A DNA stretch of 49,868 nt from JBGCDD01 sp045105075. Lineage in GTDB: Bacteria > Pseudomonadota > Alphaproteobacteria > Rhodobacterales > Rhodobacteraceae. The position numbers and the translations under genes are program-made. Location of the stretch: the NCBI GenBank assembly GCA_045105075.1, contig JBGCDD010000186.1:1-49868 (forward strand), written 5' to 3'. The notes beneath the pieces are model-generated. The model saw only the letters and a list, made by a program, of their open reading frames with translations. It was not told the origin of the DNA and did no database searches. Below are positions 25,870 to 34,638 of the stretch, piece by piece. Every line of letters begins with the position of its first letter. Position 1 is the first letter of the stretch.

Positions 25870-26456
25870 AAAAAATTTCAAAAAAACGTATCAAGGTGAA
25901 AGGTGGGCCACTTTTCGCATTATCCGCCCTTCTTGTTGGCTCAGCCATTGTTCGCGTCGGAATGGAAGCTGGACCGGCTCTTGCCCGCGAGGCGACAGCC
26001 GCAGCTCAAATTGACGAAACCAAAACAAAAGAAGATACATCAAAGCAAAGCAACATACAGAGTTTGCTGGAAATTCTCAAAAAACGAGAAGAGGCAGTGA
26101 AACGCCGAGAAATGAAGTTGACCGAACGAATGAAGGCCTTGGATATTTCTGACAAGGCCATTGAGGCCAAATTGGCAGCGTTGATCGACGCCGAAGAGAA
26201 ACTACGCTCTACACTTGCCCTCGCCGATGGCGCTGCAGAGAAAGATCTTTCAAATTTGACAAGTGTGTATGAAAAAATGAAACCGAAAGAGGCTGCCAAG
26301 TTGTTTGAAGAAATGGAGCCAAAATTTGCTGCTGGATTTCTCGGTCGCATGCGACCGGATTCGGCGGCTAACATTATGGCAAGTTTGCCTCCTCAAGCCG
26401 CATATTCGATCAGCGTTATCCTGGCTGGAAGAAATGCTCTGGTTCCAAAAGAATAG
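25866..26456 (+). CDS. MotE-like protein with MgtE-N domain
   Basis: The 196-residue product starts with a basic stretch and one hydrophobic segment (about 15-35). A long coiled coil (about 60-115, ILKKREEAVKRREMKLTERMKALD) and an MgtE-N-like domain follow (about 125-195, YEKMKPKEAAKLFEEMEPKFAAGFLGRM, NIMASLPPQAAYSI). In alphaproteobacteria this layout is that of MotE, a periplasmic partner that stabilises MotC and assists stator function. The magnesium channel part of true MgtE is absent, so it is not a transporter. Its position directly before motA supports the motor role. Confidence 0.8.
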   Translation: MKKISKKRIKVKGGPLFALSALLVGSAIVRVGMEAGPALAREATAAAQIDETKTKEDTSKQSNIQSLLEILKKREEAVKRREMKLTERMKALDISDKAIEAKLAALIDAEEKLRSTLALADGAAEKDLSNLTSVYEKMKPKEAAKLFEEMEPKFAAGFLGRMRPDSAANIMASLPPQAAYSISVILAGRNALVPKE

Positions 26457-26532
26457 ACTTTGAGAGGCTGCAAAAAAGGGATCCCATGACTTCAGACCTG
26501 TTTTAATAAAAAATTCCAATTGGAGATGTCAG

Positions 26533-27402
26533 ATGATTGGTATCATCGGAATAATTACGATTTTTGTTATGGTGTTTGGTGGATACCTTGCCGCTGGTGG
26601 GAAGATGGGAATTATTCTAAAGTCCCTTCCATTCGAAATGACTATGATTGGAGGTGCAGCCGTAGGAGCATTTTTGATCAGCAATGATTTTGCATCCGTC
26701 AAACACACAATGAAAGATCTGGGAAAAGTGTTCAAAGGAGCGAAATGGAAGTCAGAGGACTACCGAGATCTTCTATGCCTACTCTTTGCTCTCATCCGCA
26801 TCGCGAGGCAAAATCCAGTAGAAGTAGAGCAGCATATCGAGGATCCATCAGGGTCCGACATATTTGGGAAGTACCCTAAGATTCTCGCAGAAAAAGAAGC
26901 AGTTGATCTAATTTGCGATACTATGCGCTCGGCATCAATGAACTATGACGATCCGCATCAAGTTGAGGAAGTCTTGGAAAAACGCATGGAGGCAAACTTG
27001 CATCATGCAATGCATTCCAGTCACGCATTACAAACAGTTGCGGATGGTCTACCTGCTCTGGGGATTGTCGCAGCCGTATTGGGAGTGATCAAGACGATGG
27101 CTTCGATCGATCAACCACCTGAAATTTTGGGAAAGCTAATTGGCGGTGCTTTGGTTGGAACTTTCCTCGGGGTCTTTTTAGCATATGGATTGGTCGGCCC
27201 GTTCGCAGCGAAAGTCAAATCCGTAACCGAAGACGATAGTCACTTTTATCAACTGATCAGAGAGGTCTTGGTTGCCAATCTACATAATCACGCAGCTGCT
27301 ATCTGCATTGAAGTTGGTCGGCAAAATACGCCTTCGCATATGCGCCCAGCCTTTTCCGATCTAGAAGAGGCCTTGAAAGCATCAAAGCAGGACGCAGCAT
27401 GA
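26533..27402 (+). CDS. motA: Flagellar motor stator protein MotA
   Basis: MotA is the cytoplasmic-loop-bearing subunit of the proton-driven stator. The 289-residue product has four membrane segments (about 1-22, 33-50, 165-190, 200-222), the loop motif ending EQHIEDP, and the conserved ADGLPALGIVAAVLGVIKTM and GGALVGTFLGVFLAYGLVGPFA pair around the ion path. I chose the ATG at 26533, 7 bases after GGAG; another ATG right after GGAG is out of frame. motB, its obligate partner, is not in the window. Its stop overlaps the next start. Base composition is clearly more AT-rich here. Confidence 0.95.
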   Translation: MIGIIGIITIFVMVFGGYLAAGGKMGIILKSLPFEMTMIGGAAVGAFLISNDFASVKHTMKDLGKVFKGAKWKSEDYRDLLCLLFALIRIARQNPVEVEQHIEDPSGSDIFGKYPKILAEKEAVDLICDTMRSASMNYDDPHQVEEVLEKRMEANLHHAMHSSHALQTVADGLPALGIVAAVLGVIKTMASIDQPPEILGKLIGGALVGTFLGVFLAYGLVGPFAAKVKSVTEDDSHFYQLIREVLVANLHNHAAAICIEVGRQNTPSHMRPAFSDLEEALKASKQDAA

Positions 27403-29579
27403 TGCGGAAAATTGTATTGCTTTTGACATTTCTACTTCCAGCACAGGTTTATGCAACTACAATAGACATTTCGTCTGGCGAACATATTGGATTTTCTAGA
27501 TTGGTATTTACAGTTCCGCAAAATGTACAGTGGGAAGTCGAGGTGACAAGTGAAAAAGTAACATTGAACATAGGTGTTCCGGATGCAAAGTTTGAAACGG
27601 CAGATGTATTTCTCAAAATTCCTCAAGATAGAATAAAGGAAGTTCTTCAGAAAGCTCAAGGAGAACCATTAACCATCCTTTTGGGTTGTCGATGTCTAGT
27701 CAAGAGTTTTCAAGAAGGGAGCCGATATATCGTTTTGGACGTAATTGATGACCAAGCCCAAAAAATGCCGAAAGAAGACGTCAAAAATGAACCAAGTTCC
27801 AATCTTTCATTTCCCAAAAAACGCAACGAAATCTACCCATTGCAGTACTTTGGTGGCGTGAGTGCCGAATTAGAAGTACCAAATGGTTTTGACGTGCTTT
27901 CTCCTACTGCAAACCAAAGGATGTTGAAGCACATTATGGCAAGGAAAAGAGGTTGGGAGAGACGATCCCAATCACCAAAATTGCGCAATAACTTAGTAAC
28001 TAAGACCTCAAAAACTGGCATTGAAAATTCATATTCAAATGACGTTTTGAATGGTGTAAGTTTGGGTTTGTCAAAGAATATCAAAATCGAAGGCATGGCG
28101 CCGAACGATATTGAACCTCTAGTGCAAAAAATGGAGCGAAAAAATAATCGTGATGAATGCTATGATCAAGAAGATCTGAATTTGAGCATTTGGTCAAATG
28201 GGCAAAGCTTGAGCCGTCAAGTATCTCAAATAAGGCAAAGGCTCTACGTTGAGTTTGACCAAATTGACGTTGACGCAGCGAGAGCCTTATCACGAGTATA
28301 TTTGCACTTCGGATTTGGAGCAGAAGCAATAGAGATTCTGGTGAGCTTGGAGCCAGTTCTAAGGAGTGATCGAGCCAAAATCGCTATAGCCAACATAATC
28401 GATGGTTCTGAATTAGATCAAGAAAATCCCTTTATCGAACAACAAAGTTGCCTAAATGATGCATCACTGTGGTCAGTATTTTTTGGTGATGTCGATACAG
28501 AAACTGTTAAAATTTCTGAAATATTGGTGTCTTTCGCTAAGCTTCCGATGAATATTCAAAAAAATTTGGGGCCGCGTCTCAGTCGCAAATTTTCAGTTGC
28601 AGGGGATCAGAAAACTGCAGCGGCAATATTGCGAATATTGGATCGCCAAGGTTCTCAAAAGGATGATGCTTTCGCTTTGGCAAGCTCGTTATTGAGTAGT
28701 CAATCCGAGCAAGAATTAAGGAACATTGCAGAATCAAATTCTGAATATTCTGTGCTTGCACTGTATGGGTTTCTCAACTCTGTTTATGACCGCGGAGGAT
28801 CGGTTCCTTTTGACCTTACAGTACTTGCCGCTGGCTACGCCATTGAAAACCGAAATACCAGTTTGGGAAAGAAGTCCAGGTTTTCAAACACTCTTTCGTT
28901 GGGGCTATTTGGAGATTTTCGAAATGGATATTCTACGATTGAGGATATTCGTTTTTTGGATGGGCCGGATGCTGCAAAAAATATCTCCACGATTCTATTT
29001 TCTCTTTTGACGGAGCGAGCTGATGACGTAACATTTTTGGAGGTCGTAAATCTTGCGAACAAAAAAATCCACGCAGATCTCAACCTTTCTTCAAAATTGT
29101 CGATAGCAAATAGACTATTGGACCTCGGTTTGAGTAACAAAGCAATGGATCTACTAGTATCCATTCAAGGTGAACCACTAGATTCAGTCCACGTTCTTAT
29201 GGCGAAATTAGCTTTAGCCCAACAACTGCCGCATGAAGCACTGTTTTTTTTACGAGACATTGATGATCCCGAAGCATTTTCTCTAAGGGCCGATGCGTTC
29301 TCGCAAATGGAAGATCATACGAATGCTGCTGCGATTTTTAGGGAAGTTGGGAACACCGAAGCTGAAGCGCGATCGTCTTGGTTGGCTGATATTGCTCTTT
29401 CCAAATCTGCGATGAGTGCTACGTTTGGAGAGATTTCGGAAATTTCTGAAAACTTACTGTCAAGTCCACTCCCTATTGACAATACGAGGTTTATTGGTAG
29501 TTCTGAGGAATTGTTGGAAGAAAGTAAAAAATCACGCCTATTGATTCGTGACCTCCTTGACGAATTTGTGGTGGAGTAA
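27399..29579 (+). CDS. Exported 726-residue protein coupled to motA, with AMIN-like N-terminus and helical repeats
   Basis: I do not recognise a named family for the whole protein. It has a signal peptide (MMRKIVLLLTFLLPAQVYA). Residues ~22-125 look like an AMIN-type beta domain (GEHIGFSRLVFTVP, then WEVEVTSEKVTLNI, RYIVLDVID) with a CRC pair at about residue 99. A low-complexity linker and a long helical-repeat (TPR/SEL-like) region follow to the end (AMDLLVSIQGEPLDSVHVLMAKLALAQQ and similar). AMIN domains often bind peptidoglycan. Overlap with motA (ATGA) implies a motor- or wall-linked periplasmic role, possibly like MotC; that is inference. It is strongly AT-rich. Confidence 0.7.
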   Translation: MMRKIVLLLTFLLPAQVYATTIDISSGEHIGFSRLVFTVPQNVQWEVEVTSEKVTLNIGVPDAKFETADVFLKIPQDRIKEVLQKAQGEPLTILLGCRCLVKSFQEGSRYIVLDVIDDQAQKMPKEDVKNEPSSNLSFPKKRNEIYPLQYFGGVSAELEVPNGFDVLSPTANQRMLKHIMARKRGWERRSQSPKLRNNLVTKTSKTGIENSYSNDVLNGVSLGLSKNIKIEGMAPNDIEPLVQKMERKNNRDECYDQEDLNLSIWSNGQSLSRQVSQIRQRLYVEFDQIDVDAARALSRVYLHFGFGAEAIEILVSLEPVLRSDRAKIAIANIIDGSELDQENPFIEQQSCLNDASLWSVFFGDVDTETVKISEILVSFAKLPMNIQKNLGPRLSRKFSVAGDQKTAAAILRILDRQGSQKDDAFALASSLLSSQSEQELRNIAESNSEYSVLALYGFLNSVYDRGGSVPFDLTVLAAGYAIENRNTSLGKKSRFSNTLSLGLFGDFRNGYSTIEDIRFLDGPDAAKNISTILFSLLTERADDVTFLEVVNLANKKIHADLNLSSKLSIANRLLDLGLSNKAMDLLVSIQGEPLDSVHVLMAKLALAQQLPHEALFFLRDIDDPEAFSLRADAFSQMEDHTNAAAIFREVGNTEAEARSSWLADIALSKSAMSATFGEISEISENLLSSPLPIDNTRFIGSSEELLEESKKSRLLIRDLLDEFVVE

Positions 29580-30294
29580 TGTCATTTGTGAGCACCTTTT
29601 TCAATTCCCATCTTTGTTGCGAATTTTGAAAATTGGAATTTACAAATATAGTTCGACATTCTCCAATCTATGAAAGTTAAGCGTTTATCCCAATTCTGTT
29701 CGAATATTGACTGAAACTGATGAAACTTACTGCATACCGTTTCGAACCTTATTTTTCAGTGTCGTTCACTTTGGTACAAATAGTGATCATACTTGATATC
29801 TGTGTATGACCAGTGATTTCAGAGGGAGCACTCGTTAACTCAAACTACCAATAAGTCCGACTTTTTAAGATGCCACAGACTGTGAGTGGATGAAATTTTG
29901 ATTTTGTTCATCTTGAGCAGAGTATATTGGTATACTGGACTGGCGTTCGAGTAAACGGGAAATGTGCAACATGAATTTTCATTCAATTTTTGGGGGTCAA
30001 ATTGGCATTGAGTAGAGACTATTTGGATTGGAAACCGTAAGAAAAATTACCTGGTTTGCTTTCCCGGAGTTATGCCTATCGTGATGGATGGTTTTGGAAA
30101 GCATCGCTCTTTTCTGGAAATTTTGTTTCTCCAAATTGGCGGTCGAAGCAATTTCCAAAAAGCAAAAATATACGAAAATGGGAATTGGTTTTGCAAAATC
30201 CTAATTTGGGTGTAATTATAAACTTCATCAATCGAGCGCTATTGATTTAAATAGAGGTGAATGAAAAATTGGTTACTTTACTTTGAAATAGGAG
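29580..30294. other. 715-bp AT-rich gap before flhA
   Basis: I see no intact gene here. Short open stretches (for example 30056-30250) lack a ribosome site and a recognisable product. The region contains a 6-bp-arm dyad at 29921-29936 and probably the flhA promoter, but no clear sigma-54 or CtrA full site. It may be decayed coding DNA or a long leader. Confidence 0.5.
29921..29936. promoter_or_regulatory. Perfect dyad, possible operator upstream of flhA
   Basis: AGTATA-TTGG-TATACT is a perfect 6-bp inverted repeat about 360 bases before flhA. A dyad of this size can serve a dimeric regulator, but in AT-rich DNA it may be chance. Confidence 0.25.
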
Positions 30295-32391
30295 ATGTCA
30301 ATTTTGCCGAAGCTTTCTTCAAAAGATATCTTTAGTCCTACTGTTCTTCTTGCATTGGCCCTAATGGCCATCATTGTAATGATGATACTTCCGGTGCCGG
30401 CTTGGGTCTTAGATGTTGGTCTTGCCGCTTCTTTCGCGTTGGCGATTCTCATTTTTACGGTGACTCTGTTTATCGAAAGGCCTTTGGATTTTTCAGCATT
30501 TCCAACGATATTGCTTGCATCTCTTATGCTGAGGTTATCTTTAAACATCTCGTCAACAAAGTTGATTATTGGGCAAGGCCATACTGGAACGAATGCTGCA
30601 GGAGATGTTATTGAAGGTTTTGCTGAATTTGTCATGGGAGGTAGTGTATTCCTAGGCTTAGTCGTTTTTGGCGTACTGCTTATCGTCAATTTTATGGTTA
30701 TCACCAAGGGAGCTACTCGGATGGCGGAGGTCGGCGCCAGGTTTGCTTTGGACGGTATGCCAGGAAAACAATTGGCAATCGATAGTGATATGTCAGCGGG
30801 CGCGATAGATCATACAGAAGCCAAACGTCGTCGTGAGATTGAGCAACAAGAAACTACTTTTTTCGGCTCGTTGGATGGCGCTTCGAAATTTGTCAAAGGC
30901 GATGCTATTGCAGGTTTGTTGATCACGTTGCTTAACTTGGTAATGGGTTTGATTATGGGTGTTCTAGTCCACAGCATGCCCCTAGGTGCTGCATTCGAAA
31001 CTTACGCCATTTTGACGATTGGAGACGGTCTGGTATCACAAATTCCAGCAGTTGTGATTTCGATTGCTTCCGCTTTGCTGTTGGCGCGTGGAGGAAACCG
31101 AGGCGCAACCGACAGCGCTCTGTTTGATCAACTGGGTCGTTACCCATCTGCATTAGCGACCGTTGCAATATTAATGAGTATGTTTGCGCTTGTTCCCGGT
31201 TTACCTTTTCTACCATTTATTTTGGGTGCTGTAGTCTTAGGTATAGCTGCGTCTATTGGTTATCAAAAAGATAAGAAAAAGAGGACCAAAACAGACGAAG
31301 ATGATGTTCAAGCAGGCGAGCCCGAACCCAAAGCGTTGGGCGACATTTTGGATTTGGATGATGTGCACGTGGAGTTTGCACCTGATTTGGTGAATATGGT
31401 TTTGGATGCTGGTACCGGATTGGATGCACGAATCGCAAATATGCGTACTCACGTAGCAACGGTGTTTGGAATAATAATGCCAGATATTCGCTTGACGGAT
31501 CAACCGGAGTTACAAATTGGAACGTATGTCATCAAGATCCAAGGTGTAGAACAAGTCCGAGGAAGCCTACATCCAGACTTAGTTCTAGCTCTTCTACCCG
31601 ACGATCCCGACGCTTTGCCATCTGGCTCTGACGTGACAGAGCCCGTTTATGGAGCGCCAGCGCGTTGGATCACGCCGAAAGATCAGGAAGCCGCAGCATT
31701 GGTTGGGGCCACAATAGTTACTCCACCTGAAATTTTGGCTACGCATCTCTTAGAGGTGATTAAGCAGAATTTTGCGAGACTTTTAACGCTGAAATCTCTG
31801 CGCCGTTTACTTTCCGAAATGACAAATTTATCCGATCCAGGGCGCGCGGAAGCAAATCGAAAGCTGCTGGATGAGTTGGTGCCAGACAAAGTGCCATTGG
31901 ATACTTTGCATGCGGTTTTACGCTTGTTGCTTGAGGAGCGCGTATCGATCAGAAACTTACCGCTTATCCTTGAATCAATTGCTGAAGCAAGGTTGATGAC
32001 CACTCAACCTGAGGGAATCTGCGAACATGTTCGTCAACGTTTAGGTTTTCAGCTTGTTTCTGAGATGAAAAGGGACGACGGCAGTATTCCTTTGGTTCAG
32101 CTTGCGCCTGAATGGGAAGAAGCATTTTCGACCTATCAGATTGAAACGAAATCAGGAGGGATGGACATTGCATTACCACCGGAGCTGTTTAATCGATTAG
32201 CAGACGGGGTCTCTGATAGATTTGATCAAGTTACGGAACAGGGCCTGTTTCCGGCGTTGGTCACTTCGTCCCGTCGTAGGCGCTTCTTGCGCGCAATCAT
32301 GAGAGCGAGAGGCATCGCCAATCCCGTCCTATCATTTGAAGAAATCGGTATGGATGCTCGCCCTGCTTTGGTAGGAATGGTGGCTGCGTGA
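30295..32391 (+). CDS. flhA: Flagellar export apparatus protein FlhA
   Basis: FlhA is the large export-gate subunit whose cytoplasmic ring receives chaperone-substrate complexes. The 698-residue product has about eight membrane segments in its first half and the FHIPEP-family signature region (MAEVGARFALDGMPGKQLAIDSDMSAG). Its acidic linker (KTDEDDVQAGEPEPK) and soluble C-domain are as expected. The start is ambiguous: GGAG touches the ATG at 30295, which is too close, whereas a TTG at 30304 lies 9 bases from it. The stop overlaps fliR (GTGA). Confidence 0.95.
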   Translation: MSILPKLSSKDIFSPTVLLALALMAIIVMMILPVPAWVLDVGLAASFALAILIFTVTLFIERPLDFSAFPTILLASLMLRLSLNISSTKLIIGQGHTGTNAAGDVIEGFAEFVMGGSVFLGLVVFGVLLIVNFMVITKGATRMAEVGARFALDGMPGKQLAIDSDMSAGAIDHTEAKRRREIEQQETTFFGSLDGASKFVKGDAIAGLLITLLNLVMGLIMGVLVHSMPLGAAFETYAILTIGDGLVSQIPAVVISIASALLLARGGNRGATDSALFDQLGRYPSALATVAILMSMFALVPGLPFLPFILGAVVLGIAASIGYQKDKKKRTKTDEDDVQAGEPEPKALGDILDLDDVHVEFAPDLVNMVLDAGTGLDARIANMRTHVATVFGIIMPDIRLTDQPELQIGTYVIKIQGVEQVRGSLHPDLVLALLPDDPDALPSGSDVTEPVYGAPARWITPKDQEAAALVGATIVTPPEILATHLLEVIKQNFARLLTLKSLRRLLSEMTNLSDPGRAEANRKLLDELVPDKVPLDTLHAVLRLLLEERVSIRNLPLILESIAEARLMTTQPEGICEHVRQRLGFQLVSEMKRDDGSIPLVQLAPEWEEAFSTYQIETKSGGMDIALPPELFNRLADGVSDRFDQVTEQGLFPALVTSSRRRRFLRAIMRARGIANPVLSFEEIGMDARPALVGMVAA

Positions 32392-33161
32392 TTGATTTGC
32401 CGGAGGAGTTGCAGGCTATTATTACGGCAAGCCTTTGGCATGGCATTGTTGTCTTTTTAAGGGTTTCGGCACTTATTTCTGTTTTGCCGGTTTTTGGCGA
32501 ACGAACTGTACCAATGCGAATCAAAATTGCTTTGGCTTTGGCTTTCACGCTAATTGTTGCGCCTGCCATCGTACCCATCGCTCCACCCGCAGATTCGCTG
32601 GCGATCTCTGGATATGTGTTAACTGAGGTGGTTGTCGGGTTGGCGTTTGGTCTTGGGATCCGGCTGTTTGTGTTGGCCTTGCAAACAGCCGGATCAATCG
32701 CCGCACAATCCACATCGCTTGCCCAGATTCTTGGCGGAGCGTCGGTAGAACCAATCCCGGCAATGGGTTACGTTCTGGTGGTGGGTGGATTGGCTTTGGC
32801 TGTCATGTCAGGTTTGCATGTCCATGCCGCGCGTCTTTTAATTCAATCCTACAATCTCTTTCCAGCCGGGGTTTTTCCAGATGGGCAATCACTATCTCTG
32901 TGGGGCGTCGGGCGTATTTCTTACGCCTTCTCGCTTGCTTTCATGCTCGCGGCCCCGTTCGTCATCGCGTCAGTTATATATAATTTGGCTTTGGGGGTCA
33001 TCAACCGGGCCATGCCCCAATTGATGGTCGCTTTCGTTGGTGCTCCGGTAATTACAATGGGCGGGATATTTCTATTGTTTGTTGCGGCGCCGGTGATGTT
33101 GACAGCCTGGACCGACGCTTTGTTGGGTTTTTTCGCTGATCCGCTGGGTGCGCCAAAATGA
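32388..33161 (+). CDS. fliR: Flagellar export gate protein FliR
   Basis: FliR caps the FliP-FliQ helix in the export gate. The 257-residue product is hydrophobic with about six membrane segments and typical stretches such as ALISVLPVFGERTVPMRIKIALAL, GLAFGLGIRLFVLALQTAG and IYNLALGVINRAMPQLMVAFVGAP. It begins with GTG overlapping the flhA stop and ends in an ATGA overlap with flhB, so flhA-fliR-flhB form one translationally coupled operon. Confidence 0.95.
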   Translation: MIDLPEELQAIITASLWHGIVVFLRVSALISVLPVFGERTVPMRIKIALALAFTLIVAPAIVPIAPPADSLAISGYVLTEVVVGLAFGLGIRLFVLALQTAGSIAAQSTSLAQILGGASVEPIPAMGYVLVVGGLALAVMSGLHVHAARLLIQSYNLFPAGVFPDGQSLSLWGVGRISYAFSLAFMLAAPFVIASVIYNLALGVINRAMPQLMVAFVGAPVITMGGIFLLFVAAPVMLTAWTDALLGFFADPLGAPK

Positions 33162-34246
33162 GCGGCGGTGGCGAAGACGAAGCAGATAAATCACACGAAG
33201 CGACGCCCGAGAAACTGCGAAAAGCACGCGAAAAAGGTGAGGTGGCGCGATCCACAGACTTATCTGTAGCGGCAAGCTATGGAGGATTGCTACTTGCAGC
33301 CTTGGCGGTTGGTTTAGCGTCAATTGAGCAGTTTGGCACAGCCTTGATGGTTTTGCTGGACCAACCTGATCGTCTTGCTCCGTTGTTTTTTGATGGAGCC
33401 GTGGCTTCGCCCTTTGGCGGGCTGTTGCAAGTTGTGGCCGCAGCTCTGTCGCCTTGGTTCATTGTTCCAGCTACGGTGGTTTTGTTGTCCATTCTTGCAC
33501 AGCGTGCTTTTGTCGTTGCCCCTAGTAAACTAGCTCCAAAGCTATCCCGCATTTCGTTGATTTCAAATGCAAAGAACAAATTTGGGCGATCCGGTCTTTT
33601 TGAATTCTTTAAGAGCTTTGTAAAATTGCTACTTTACTCCGTTTGCCTATATTTCTTTTTGCGGGCGCGTCTTGAAGACATCGTTGCCGTGGTCAATGCG
33701 GGACCTTGGATGGCTGTTGCGATGTTGGGCAGGTACTGCGTTGAGTTTTTGTTTATTGCGCTGTTGATTTCGATTGTTATCGGCGGGATTGATGCTGTTT
33801 GGCAGCACAAGGAACACCTTCGTAAAAATCAGATGTCGCGCAAGGAAGTTATGGATGAAAGTAAAGATTCCGAAGGTGACCCGCATATGAAGCAACATCG
33901 GCGCGCGCGGGCCCAGGAAATTGCTTTGTCCAAAATGATGGCGGATGTTCCGACGGCGGATGTCGTGATTGTAAATCCAACGCACTACGCGGTAGCCTTA
34001 AAGTGGAGTCGAAAGCCAGGAAGTGCTCCGATTTGTGTTGCCAAAGGCATTGATGAGGTTGCTGGAACGATACGTAGGATAGCAGCTGAAAATGCGGTTC
34101 CTATTCACAGTGATCCACCAACCGCGCGGGCTCTGCATGCCACGTTGGATGTCGGGGACCAAATCGCCGAAGATCTGTTTGGACCTGTTGCAGCTGCAAT
34201 TCGGTTCGCAGAAAATATGCGTTTACGTGCAAAAGGGCGAGTTTGA
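33158..34246 (+). CDS. flhB: Flagellar export switch protein FlhB
   Basis: FlhB switches export from rod/hook to filament substrates. The 362-residue product has a charged N-terminus (EATPEKLRKAREKGEVARS), four membrane segments and a cytoplasmic domain with the self-cleavage motif NPTH at residues 273-276, where cleavage occurs after Asn273. The GDPHMKQHRRARAQEI linker helix is also typical. All key residues are present, so it should be functional. Its stop overlaps the ATG of the next gene. Confidence 0.96.
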   Translation: MSGGGEDEADKSHEATPEKLRKAREKGEVARSTDLSVAASYGGLLLAALAVGLASIEQFGTALMVLLDQPDRLAPLFFDGAVASPFGGLLQVVAAALSPWFIVPATVVLLSILAQRAFVVAPSKLAPKLSRISLISNAKNKFGRSGLFEFFKSFVKLLLYSVCLYFFLRARLEDIVAVVNAGPWMAVAMLGRYCVEFLFIALLISIVIGGIDAVWQHKEHLRKNQMSRKEVMDESKDSEGDPHMKQHRRARAQEIALSKMMADVPTADVVIVNPTHYAVALKWSRKPGSAPICVAKGIDEVAGTIRRIAAENAVPIHSDPPTARALHATLDVGDQIAEDLFGPVAAAIRFAENMRLRAKGRV

Positions 34247-34638
34247 TGGCGCAGACGGACTTCCCCAAATTGGTGCAGGTGACCCAAGCGTTGTATCTGC
34301 GTGAACTCCAAAAAATCCAACATTTCCTGGTCCAGGAAGCGGCCGTAAAACAGAGCATAGACAAGTTGGACTCACAGGTCACCGATACGCTTTCGGACCG
34401 CGCTACTATGCACACGGTTGGGGCTGATATGGCATGGCGCGCTTGGGCGGAAAAAACCCGGCGTGAGCTGAATATGGAAATGGCCCATCTAAGAGCACAC
34501 CGGCTGACGAAAATGGAACAGGTTGCCAAAACATTTGGGCAGTCACATGCCGTTCAGGTGATGTCAGAACAGGCATCACAGAAATTGCAGATCGCACGCG
34601 CCAAGGCCTCATTCGAAAAGCTGGCAGAAACGTTTTGA
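34246..34638 (+). CDS. Small coiled-coil protein after flhB (FliJ-like candidate)
   Basis: The 130-residue product is almost entirely helical: LQKIQHFLVQEAAVKQSIDKLDSQV, then RAWAEKTRRELNMEMAHLRAHRLTKMEQV, then a basic end. Size, coiled-coil character and position directly after flhB (overlapping TGATG) resemble FliJ, the export-ATPase stalk and chaperone-escort protein. FliJ proteins share little sequence, so this is a position-and-shape call, not homology. It is the last intact gene of the flagellar segment before decayed DNA. Confidence 0.55.
   Translation: MAQTDFPKLVQVTQALYLRELQKIQHFLVQEAAVKQSIDKLDSQVTDTLSDRATMHTVGADMAWRAWAEKTRRELNMEMAHLRAHRLTKMEQVAKTFGQSHAVQVMSEQASQKLQIARAKASFEKLAETF

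Noticed and set aside
25866..26456. Magnesium transporter MgtE
   Set aside because: Only the MgtE-N-like intracellular domain is present; there is no channel domain, and the position before motA fits MotE.
30056..30250. 64-codon open frame in the gap before flhA
   Set aside because: It has no ribosome site, no recognisable features and an AT-rich composition in which short frames arise by chance.
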